Origin: Caenorhabditis elegans
Taxonomy: Eukaryota; Nematoda; Chromadorea; Rhabditida; Rhabditidae
DNA length: 64,000 bases
NCBI RefSeq assembly: GCF_000002985.6
Contig: NC_003281.10
Coordinates: forward strand, 3,410,001 to 3,474,000
Direction: 5' to 3'
Part shown: positions 35,102 to 44,344 of the stretch, piece after piece
Layout of the letters: the number at the start of each line of letters is the position of its first letter
How positions within the stretch are numbered: the first letter of the stretch is position 1
The notes under the pieces: generated by a model
Told to the model about the DNA's origin: nothing
Seen by the model: the letters and a program-made list of their open reading frames with translations, nothing else
The model's database searches: none
Program-made: the position numbers and the translations under genes

Positions 35102-35895
35102 TGTCAAGGTACTGTAGTGTTTTAGGGGTACTGTAGGATTACTGTAGGGTTACTGTAGTTTAGGAAAAATTGATTTTTAAACATTTTAAGAGGTATTGGC
35201 TTGGAAGTTGGTAGATGGTAATGTCAAGGTACTGTAGTGGTACTGTAGGGGTACTGTAGGGGTACTGTAGGATTACTGTAGGGTTACTGTAGTTTAAGGA
35301 AAATTGAATTTTAAACTTTTGAAGAGGTGTTGGCTTGAAAGTTGGTGGATGATAATGTCAAAGTACTGTAGTGGTACTGTAGGGGTACTGTAGGGGTACT
35401 GTAGGATTACTGTAGGGTTACTGTAGTTTAAGGAAAATTGAATTTTAAACTTTTGAAGAGGTGTTGGCTTGAAAGTTGGTGGATGATAATGTCAAAGTAC
35501 TGTAGTGGTACTGTAGGGGTACTGTAGGATTACTGTAGGGTTCCTGTAGTTTCAGGAAAATTGAATTTTAAACTTTTGAAGAGGTGTTGGCTTGAAAGTT
35601 GGTGGATGATAATGCTAAGGTACTGTAGTGGTACTGTAGGGGTACTGTAGGATTACTGTAGGGTTACTGTAGTTTAAGAAAAATTGAATTTTAAACTTTT
35701 GAAGAGGTGTTGGCTTGAAAGTTGGTGGATGATAATGTCAAGGTACTGTAATGGTACTGTAGTAGTACTGTAGGATTACGGTAGGGTTACTGTAGTTAGG
35801 AAAAATTTGAGTTTTAAGCATTTGAAGAGATATTGGGTTGGGAGTTGGTAGATGATAATGTCAAGGTACTGTAGTAGTACTGTAGGATTACGGCA
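35102..35895 (+). repeat. Tandem ~120-bp satellite with 'tactgtag' sub-repeats
   Basis: About seven units. Each contains several 'ggtactgtagtggtactgta' sub-repeats, an AT-rich 'aaaattgaattttaaacttt' segment and 'gaagaggtgttggcttgaaa'. A further single unit lies at about 36845-36975, beyond the minisatellite. The middle units are nearly identical. Confidence 0.93.
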
Positions 35896-36000
35896 GTTAG
35901 GAAAAATTTGAAAATAAAAATTAAAAAAAGATAAAATTTTGGCGGGAATTCAAATTCTAATTTTTTGAAAATAATTTGGCGGTTATTGAATTCCCGTGGA

Positions 36001-36790
36001 ATTCACCTTTCGTGGTGAGACCCATCGTGGTGAGACCCGTCGTGGTGAGACCTTTCGTGGTGAGACCCTTCGTGGCGAGACCCATCGTGGTGAGACCCAT
36101 AGTGGTGAGGCCTTTCGTGGTGAGACCCTTCGTGGTGAGACCATTCGTGGTGAGATCCATCGTGATGAGACCTTTCGTGGCGAGACCCATAGTGGTGAGA
36201 CCTTTCGTGGTGAGACCCTTCGTGGTGAGACCCTTCGTGGCGAGACCCATCGTGGTGAGACCTTTCGTGGTGAGACCCTTCGTGGTGAGACCCTTCGTGG
36301 TGAGACCTTTCGTGGTGAGACCCTTCGTGGCGAGACCCATCGTGGTGAGACCTTTCTAGGTGAGACCATTCGTGGTGAGACCCATCGTGATGAGACCTTT
36401 CGTGGCGAGACCCATAGTGGTGAGACCTTTCGTGGTGAGACCCTTCGTGGTGAGACCTTTCGTGGTGAGACCCTTCGTGGCGAGACCCATCGTGGTGAGA
36501 CCATTCTAGGTGAGACCATTCGTGGTGAGACCCATCGTGGTGAGACCTTTCGTGGCGAGACCCATCGTGGTGAGACCCATAGTGGTGAGGCCTTTCGTGG
36601 TGAGACCCTTCGTGGTGAGACCCTTCGTGGCGAGACCCATCGTGGTGAGACCCATAGTGGTGAGAGCTTTCGTCGTGAGACCATTCGTGGTGAGACCTTT
36701 CGTGGTGATACCCGTTGTTCGTGGTGAGACCTTTCGTGGTGAGACCTTTCGTGGTGAGACCCTTCGTTGCCAGACCCATCGTGGTGAGAG
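36001..36790 (+). repeat. 15-bp minisatellite 'ttcgtggtgagaccc', about 52 units
   Basis: The unit is a multiple of three and lacks stops in most frames, so long spurious reading frames exist on both strands (SPRKV, SHHEG or RGETH repeats). There is no flanking coding evidence. Variants at two or three positions (gtggcgag, catagtgg, ttctaggt) give a higher-order pattern. Confidence 0.95.
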
Positions 36791-37139
36791 AGATTCGTGT
36801 TTGATATCATGTTGGCGGGAGCTGAGGAGTTGGTGGGGGATGATGTCAAGGTACTGTAGGGGTATTGGGGAATTACTGTAGGGTTACCGTTGTTCAGGAA
36901 AAATTGACTTTTATGCTTTTGAAGAGGTGTTGGCTTGAGAGTTGGTGGGGGACATGCTAATGTCAAGCTACTGTGATATTTTTTTAGCTGCCAGAATGTT
37001 CGAAAAAGTAATAGTTTCAATTTTTTCATGTGACATTGATAAAAGAATATTTGGTGTTTTATGTGTCGAACACTTTAAATTTTGCCAGTCGTTGGCCGCG
37101 CCGTAGGCGCGGTCAGCGGCTGGTTTTTAACATAAGAGA

Positions 37140-40100
37140 TCAAGTATCAACCTTCTCGAAAAGAAACAAGTGCCCGATGGTCATGGCTGTCCAGTTAATT
37201 GGGTGCTCGTAGATTTCGGTTTCTTTATCGTCGTTGTGTCGCGTCCAGTAGTCTCCATGACGAGTCCAAGAGATTGCATGATACTCGCCACCACCACACA
37301 TCTCCACTTCAACGAATCCGACAAGCTTCAACTTGTTCCCCAGAAAAATGTTTGGCTCTCTTGGGTCCAACAACCCCGTGTCCTGGCCCGGCCTTCTGCG
37401 GATGTTCACCAATAGGAACTTCGAATTTTTTAGCTCGACCCGCCATTCCCTTTGTCCCAGAAAGTCACCCTCGACTGTGTGCTTTTTCAGGCACTTCTGC
37501 TCTTTACTCGCTACTACGTCTAAGAATGTTCTCCTCTTGCCCAGTGTGTATTCCAAGCAAGAGGTTCGTTTCTCTATGGACAGCTGGTATTCTCCGCAGC
37601 CTCCGGTGTAACCCTTGAGCGTTGAGATCAGTTGGTAGCTGAACATTGAGCAAAGTGGTTCGTGGCGGGCACCACATTCAGTCGAGAGGTCCTAAAAGTT
37701 ATAATCATATTAGTTCATTAGTATTCTGAGTAGTTTCTAGAACATGGGGTATTTATTGCTGTCAAGACTATCGATTTTTCGATTTTTTTAACAGAAAATT
37801 CTTGATTTCATGACGAAGTTTTCGATCTTTCTTCAAAATTATCGAGTTTTTATTTTTTGATTGATTGATTACCTTTAAATATTCGATTTTTCGTCAAAAC
37901 GAACAAATTTTGATTTATCCATTTTCGAAAATGTCATTTAATTTTTCCAATAAATTGGAAATTTTCGATTTTATTTTGTAAAATTAAAAAACAACTGATT
38001 GTTTTGGAGTTTCCCTAGAAATCACCACGGGGTTCTGGCGAGGGGGTACGTTTTCGTAAGGGGATTTTTTCGTAAGGAACGCTTTCAGTAGGGCAATGTG
38101 CGGCGCGCCTTTTCGCAAGCCCGCCGCACAGTCCTTCGCAATGCGCCGCACGCTTCTTCGTATTTATTTATTTATTTTTCCAACAGGAAATTTCTAACGG
38201 AATTCAATTAAAAACGGATTTTTAATGGAAATTAATTAGTTTTATTCGAGCTAAATACGGATATTTTCAGAATTTTCGATGACAAAAACGGGTTTCAATC
38301 GATTTCGAATCGATCAAAATTAATATTAATCGAAAATGAGCGTTTCCTTCCCGGAAAAAGAAGAACTTGATGCTGAGAGTGATCCAGGCTGAGCCAAACG
38401 ATTAAAATGATAGAAGTGATTTTTTATTCAGTCGAAATGGAAAATAAAACTGCAAACAAAAGTTAATTCGATTAAATTAAGTAAGAAAAATCATGGCGAA
38501 ATTTGGATAACCTGAGTATGGAAAATTGTTTCTATAATCTAATGGCACAGAGGTAAACAAAGAGATCAGTGATAGCATTTCAGAATTTCCATAAAAGGGA
38601 AAAGTTTCTCATTAAAAGCACTGAAACCGGTATAATTCAAAAACACTGAAGTACAGAAATCGGGGTTTTTGTATAATGGCACAGCGGTTGTTCGATTTCC
38701 GGATCGTCTCTTCAAGTCTAGGATCAATGATTTTGATAGTTGAATGGTCTTTTGAATCACTCCTCGCAGGTTTTGATAGTCGTTGTGATGATACATTCTC
38801 TGGAAAACAAAACAAATCGATATTATATACCTATTTGAGAACTTAAAAAACTACAAAAAGAAACTTGCCTTCAGCTTGGAAAATTGCTGCTCACTCGGGT
38901 TGTTTGTGAACTCTAATCCGTTTCGAACCCTCTCTCTACAGTTCCAAAAATCAACGGGATATCGAGCATCTTCTCCAAAATAGAATTTTTCGAGGTAGCT
39001 GAAGAAATCTGAAAAACGAGAATAATTGATTTCATGACAAGATTTTTCAAACCTCTCAATGCTGGATGAATATTAACTGTTCGACATTTCAGAAGACGGA
39101 GCCAAAGAAGTACTTTGTCGTGTGGAGCAAAACTGAGAGTATAAATCGATTTTAAAAGATTCACGAATTCCGGCTTATTGATATCGTCTCCAACAGCTGA
39201 AATTTTGAATTAGGTTAGCAGCATTAAATATTTAGGTTTACCTTTTCGCAGATTTTTAAAAAGATTCACTTTGAAGTGACGCCAACATCCGAAAATGTCC
39301 GCATTCGGCCACACAGCTCTGCTCGCATTAACACTGGCCACTTCAAAGTCTGGATAGGTTGATAAATTTAATAAATATAACCAACGTTTACCTGAAAATA
39401 CGTATTTTGGTTGGATTCCACTACGTAGGAAAGATAGGAACAAACGTCTGTACAAATCTTCTTTGGCAGAGCCACACAAAGCAAAAACCAATGGAACTGC
39501 CAAGTTCGTATCGAGATCCTGCAATGTCATTGGTTGACATCAAAATACCTTTCAATTAATACGCACCGTGACTGTTGCGATGTAAAGCTGTCGATAATTT
39601 TTCGGAATTTCTGAGAATTTCCCATCCAAATGCAAGCTGTGTGCACCATACAAAGATTCAGCTTCCTCTGCTTGCCACACAACTAGCAAATCCTTATTAG
39701 ACTCAAACGTTCCAGAACTGTCTAAACAACATTTTCCTCCTTTAAAATAGGCAGAATCGAGGGCTGGTGGAAAACTATTCGTCGATTTCCTACTCAGCAT
39801 ACCGTCCAGTATGCGACTGATTTCTTTCTGGAAAAAGTATATGTTTTATTGATTCCACGATTTATTATTTACGTTGCTCTTGAGAAGTTCAACAACTTCA
39901 TATCTTTTTGAAAGTGTAACAGCAAGCTCATAAAGGCGTTCTTTTGATGGTGAAGAAGACATTGATGAAACTGCGATTTTTCTCATAATTAATTGCACCT
40001 AAAATATAAATTTAGTTTTGAAAAACGTAAATTTCAGTATACTGCAATTTCGCTTCTCCTCGATTCGTGATCACAATCACGACTGACTTTCACATGGCCT

Positions 40101-42979
40101 GTCTCAGTCTTGATACGCACGGATCCGGGGCACTTTCTCGAGTTTTCCAGTGTAACGTTACATCTGAAATAAATTAATGAAATGTGTGACAATTTTTTCC
40201 TAGCGATAATTCACCTAGCCACAATGTCCCCATTTTTCAGTTTTTCTCTCGGACGATAGCTTTGATTGTTGAAAATGACCAATGGAGCTCCTCGTTTCGT
40301 CGAAATACTGAAATTGCATAGTTTCTATGTTTAATTGTTTTAGAAGTTAGAAGGCATACCAAAAATCTGAACTATTCTCGCTGATATATTCCGGTGCCAT
40401 TTCAAGCACCCCTCTTGGGCTATTGGCAATCGGTCTATAGTGCATCAGAGAACGTAATACGTGTGACTTGCTGGAATTTTATATTTTGATAGAGTTATTG
40501 ATTAATAACAACCTATTTGTCAAAAACCAATCCGGATGGTATGGAGTCTCTTCGTCTTCAAACGGAGATTGATATGAATTGTGACCTAAAATACAACGTC
40601 TGTTATTTCTATTTAATTATTAGTTAAGACCTACACAGAAGATTGAATTCACTGGTTTCCTGTAGATCGTGATCCATTTCTTCGGGAAATACAGCTGGAT
40701 CAAAATCAAAAAATTTTTCAGTATTTGCCATGGAATCTGTTGTATCCGAGCTTGTTTCCTGAGTAGAATTGGCTATTGAATCGCATTCCGGGATATCGTC
40801 AGTGGATCTCGGCTCATCGAGCTCTCGAGAATTTGAAGGAAACTGCATATACGAATCAGACCGACGTGGTGATGCAGGTGGAGTAACCAGATCGATTGTT
40901 GCAGGAGTCGATTCACATACATTTGTAGCAGACGCTTTCGGATTTCTTTTCTTCTTTAGATCCCTGTCGAACGCTGAAAAATACTTTTCACTCTTCAATT
41001 AATCTTTAGACATCAATACTTGCCTCTAAAAAAGCGTTTGGCTCCGCTTGGATCACTCTCAGCATCAAGTTCTTCTTTTTCCGGGAAGGAAACGCTCATT
41101 TTCGATTAATATTAATTTTGATCGATTCGAAATCGATTGAAACCCGTTTTTGTCATCGAAAATTCTGAAAATATCCGTATTTAGCTCGAATAAAACTAAT
41201 TAATTTCCATTAAAAATCCGTTTTTAATTGAATTCCGTTAGAAATTTCCTGTTGGAAAAATAAATAAATAAATACGAAGAAGCGTGCGGCGCATTGCGAA
41301 GGACTGTGCGGCGGGCTTGCGAAAAGGCGCGCCGCACATTGCCCTACTGAAAGCGTTCCTTACGAAAAAATCCCCTTACGAAAACGTACCCCCTCGTTCT
41401 GGCCTTCCTCATTGACTTTTCGCGCTCCATTGACAATCGCCTGCCGGACAACGCGTGGACAAGTGTCGTGTACTCCACGCGGACAAATACATCAGTTTTA
41501 CAACTAAAAACGAGCCGCGACGCGACACGCAGCGCACCGTAAATCTACACAAAATCTCTCCCACCCAAAATGGCCTAGTTCGGCAAACTCTGCCATTTCG
41601 ATTTATGAGGGAAGCCAGAATTCCGTGAATAACCGAAAATTCGAAAACGACACCCTTGTTCACCAAGTTCGACGCCAGAATATCAACTTTTAGCGCGGTT
41701 TCCTTTTTATCCTCTACTTATGGACAATTCACTGATTTTTTCTGAGATATTTGCGCGTCGAATATAGCGAATGCACCGGCACATTCGGGTAGTTATAAAT
41801 ATAATAAATTATTAGTATCTATTACTCACCTCCATGAGAGCATTGAAGGCTTTGAACGGTCGTTGTGCACCCGTCTTGAGCGTCTTATCAGAGAGCAGGC
41901 TGCGGAGCACTGTAGCGTCCTTCGTCTCTTTTTTCCCGTCAAAAATCCATTTGAGCTGCTTGTGCATTGGAGTCTCACATGTCCTTTTGAAGTGACGGCC
42001 ACATCCAGCTTTCTGCATCATCTGGATAGCGACGTTGAGGAAGCATGAATTACCAGGGTTTTGGAGCTTCAATCCAGGAAGCTTATCGAGGATCTCCTGT
42101 AAGTGTTTGGGATGTACGTGTTCATTTTCTTTGGTATTTTTTTAAAGGTTATACCCAAAAACTACCGAATTTTGTGAAAAGTTATGATCGTTTAAAATTT
42201 TGAGAAAAAGTTATTTTCAGCTAAAATCACTATCTTTACTGAATTTCAAAAAGTGAGGCATACAGTACCGCAAAAAAGGCTCCGCCTTTAATTATTCAGG
42301 CTGCTCTCCTTTTTCTATAAAAATCACGTCAAAAATTGGAGAAATTACACAAAACGCCTGAAATTTTGTACTCTCGAAACACTTTTTAAAGAAAAAACTA
42401 AAACTACGAATTCCCACTAAAAGTTGATTCAAAAATTTGATTCCCGCGAAAACTTTCTTAAATAAAGTTATGTTAAACAGAGAAGTTACTTTTCCAAATG
42501 AAAATACTTACCTGTTCACGCTCTTTTACCCTCTCAAGCTCCTCCTCCATCTTGGTCCATCTCTCCTTTTCCACCAAGTGCTTCTCCTTCTTCTTCCGAA
42601 TCTCCTCCATCATCTTTCGGGACTGCACCTCCTTCTTCCAAATCTCATCATTTTTCTCCCAAAGCTTGTCCTCCTCCTTCCAAATCTCCTCATTTTTCTT
42701 CGGAGACTTGTCCTCCTCCTTCCGAGACTCCTTCTTCCTCTTCCGAAACCCCTCATCCTCCTTCCGAGTCTCCACTTTCTTCTTCCAAAGCTCATCATCC
42801 TCCTTCCGAAGATCCTCCTCCTCCTTCTGAATCTCCTCTCCCAACTTCTTTACTATGAGTCTCGCCTCTTCCGCTTTCTCCACGAACTTCCTTACTTTGT
42901 CTACTTGATAAACGGAAGTGATCCGTCGTGCCTTGACTTGTGGGACTGGGGCCTTCGCAACAGGATTCTCCTTGTTCAC
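37140..42979 (-). CDS. Divergent USP-type ubiquitin C-terminal hydrolase with N-terminal coiled coil
   Basis: Three exons join in phase: about 42979-42512, 42096-41830, 37691-37140, with stop TGA at 37140. Exon 1 is a Lys/Glu-rich coiled coil of ~150 residues. Exon 2 opens with a USP cysteine box (GLKLQNPGNSCFLNVAIQMM), the nucleophile being the Cys of NSCF. Exon 3 carries the histidine box (CGGGEYHAISWTRHGDYW) near the C-terminus. The catalytic core is much shorter (~270 residues) than in most USPs, so the finger region is reduced. Activity is plausible but unproven. The 5' end is unresolved: the frame has no ATG near 42979 and a stop just upstream, so a further exon must exist. The 4.1-kb intron 41829-37692 holds a complete Mutator-like transposon. 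Confidence 0.72.
38032..38039. other. Target-site duplication, left copy
   Basis: gttctggc, identical to 41396-41403 on the other side of the transposon. Confidence 0.93.
38040..41395 (-). mobile_element. Apparently intact Mutator-like (MULE) DNA transposon, 3356 bp
   Basis: The terminal inverted repeats are 347 bp (38040-38386 and 41049-41395) and I could find no mismatch between them. It is flanked by an 8-bp target-site duplication. One multi-exon transposase gene occupies the interior on the minus strand. Perfect terminal repeats and target duplication indicate a recent insertion. It sits in a USP gene intron, inside an older repeat copy whose two halves lie at about 37990-38031 and from 41404 on. 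Confidence 0.93.
38566..41099 (-). CDS. MULE transposase with FLYWCH-like zinc finger and DDE domain
   Basis: Reading begins at ATG 41099, inside the right terminal repeat (MSVSFPEKEELDAESDPSGA), and ends at TGA 38566. About ten exons are separated by short introns. The order is an acidic Ser/Pro-rich N-terminus, a FLYWCH-like C2H2 finger (FNNQSY...ARCNVTLENSRKCPG...DCDHE), then a MULE catalytic domain: LDGKFSE (first Asp), FSDFEVASVNASRAVWP (second Asp), GCWRHF (the MULE C-x2-H), and NNPSEQQFSKLK (candidate Glu). I found no frameshift or stop in the exons. The first intron appears to use a GC-AG donor (AG|GCAAGT), the only choice that keeps frame. It is probably functional and autonomous. 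Confidence 0.85.
41396..41403. other. Target-site duplication, right copy
   Basis: gttctggc, matching 38032-38039. Confidence 0.93.
41404..41720 (-). repeat. Older dispersed repeat split by the MULE
   Basis: On the minus strand, phrases such as 'gtccgcgtggagtacacgac' and 'ttgtcaatggagcgcgaaa' belong to a repeat I recognise as common in C. elegans. Its continuation 'aaccccgtggtgattt' is found across the transposon at 38015-38031. An 85-codon open frame here is a by-product of the repeat. Confidence 0.6.
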
Positions 42980-44344
42980 GTGTAGTCAAGCTGTCTCATC
43001 GGTGTTTTTCGGTGTATTGGCCGCAAACACGCGAATTGACGCGCAAAGGCAGACAAGCGGGCAGGATTTACGAGAGATTGTGATTTTATTTTATTTTCTT
43101 CCATTCATTTAAAATATAGCTTTTTGCCATTTTTAAAGTTAATTTTTTGTTGAAAAATAAATAATAAATTTTTTATCTTGCCGTCAACTTAATTTTCAGA
43201 AAAATATTTAAAAAAATCGGGCGGAGGTGCAACGAAAAGGGTCTTGCCGGATCGATGAAATGGATTGGAGTGAAATAAACTGAAACGCTGTGGTCGCTGA
43301 TGAAAGTTTCAAGAAATCACGAAAAATGGATCGTAAATTTTGGAGAAGGAAAGGAAATTTACTGCTGATGAGCTCGCGGTTTCCTTTTCTTCTCTGGTAA
43401 AATTGCAAAAAAGTCTAATTTAAATTCAAAGAGTGCAGTCCAGTATTGCGAGCGAAACCGCGCTCGCTTTTATTTTGAATAAACAATAAAATAAATTTGT
43501 TAATGCGATTGATATTAGAAAATTATTTCTCAAGTGTAAATTTGTTATTTTCAGACAGATGACGAATTCGCAGCGGACGAGGAAGCGATGTCGAATATGA
43601 TTCTTAACTTGCAATTGCTCGGTTTGTTGGGATCGCTTCCAAGAGGAATCGGAAAGATGTATCGAACAAGCTGGTGAGATTTGGGGGAAAAAGGAGAACA
43701 TACTGCTGATGAGCTCGCGGTTCTCATTTTCCCCCAAACTTGAAAAATAATATTAAAAATTATTAAAGCAGTCCAGAATATAGCGAGCGAAACTGCGCCC
43801 GCTATTTTCTAATTTGAAAAAAGCCTGAAAATTAATTTAAATGTTTGAAACTTATAGAAAAAATTTGAAATAAAGTATTTTTTATTGACAGAAAAATATT
43901 AATCAATATTTTATTTACAATACATTTATAGATTATTCGTTTCTTCGTCGTTACTGTTGGAGCGGTTGGGGAGGTTGGAGCCATTGTTGTTGCTGTTGGA
44001 GCTGCTCGGAGGGTCGACGAATCTGGAAGAATAAAATGCCCTACGGGGTTTAATTTTCGAAATTGGTCTACAATAACTAAAAAATGACCTGAAAAAAAAT
44101 AGTAAATGATTCGAAGGTACCGGTCCTGTCGCGAGCCGTCCATCCCGACCATCCTCGTCATTGATGCATCCCGACCATCCTCGCCATCGATCTATGCCGA
44201 CCATCCTCGTCATCCTGAAAAGTTAAATTGTTTATACTATAATAAATGTTATTAAATATTGTTGTGCTTTAAAAAGGGTAGGACACCTCCAAGGAATCTA
44301 TGCAAAAATTTTCTGGGCAAAGTGACATTTTTTAACAGGAAGCC
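42980..44344. other. Intergenic with a duplicated hairpin segment
   Basis: It contains a pair of related ~150-bp segments (see the repeat at 43324-43805) and one exon-like open stretch 43556-43672 (+, acidic then Leu-rich, TDDEFAADEEAMSNMI) bounded by ttttcag and gtgagat. I cannot connect that exon to a gene. The 5' exon of the USP-like gene should also lie here. Confidence 0.4.
43324..43805. repeat. Two diverged copies of a ~140-bp hairpin-forming segment
   Basis: Copy A is about 43340-43470 and copy B about 43680-43800. Both share 'actgctgatgagctcgcggtt' almost exactly, framed by inverted polypurine/polypyrimidine arms. Both end with 'gcagtccag(t/a)at...gcgagcgaaac'. The arms differ between copies but remain complementary within each copy. 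Confidence 0.75.

Larger units (their letters stand above)
34806..37123 (+). mobile_element. Expanded Helitron-like element carrying two tandem arrays
   Basis: It starts 'ttactatatataaagcgcg' and ends in the hairpin 'ggccgcgccgtaggcgcgg' followed by tcagcggctgg. These are the ends of the 243-bp relative at 29794-30036. Between them lie repeats of 'ttttggcgggaattcaaa', a ~120-bp satellite (35102-35895) and a 15-bp minisatellite (36001-36790). No transposase or Rep/helicase is encoded. The boundaries are inferred from the two-copy comparison only. Confidence 0.5.

Noticed and set aside
35957..37029. Long open reading frames on both strands (up to ~350 codons) with SPRKV, SHHEG or RGETH repeats
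   Set aside because: They are produced by a 15-bp stop-free minisatellite; the flanks show no coding signal, splice context or start.
41409..41666. 85-codon minus-strand frame next to the MULE
   Set aside because: It lies in a dispersed repeat; the USP gene model skips it and keeps frame without it.
42473..42979. 42979 as the true start of the USP-like protein
   Set aside because: The first codon there is GTG and there is no ATG nearby in frame; nuclear nematode genes rarely start at GTG, so an upstream exon is more likely.
43360..43800. Hammerhead ribozyme core: ctgatga + gctcgc ... gcgagc + gaaac in both copies
   Set aside because: The core order fits, but I find no partner for stems I and III with a cleavage triplet, the stem II loop would be ~60 nt, and gcgagcgaaac also forms its own local hairpin. 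Kept only as a structured-repeat finding.
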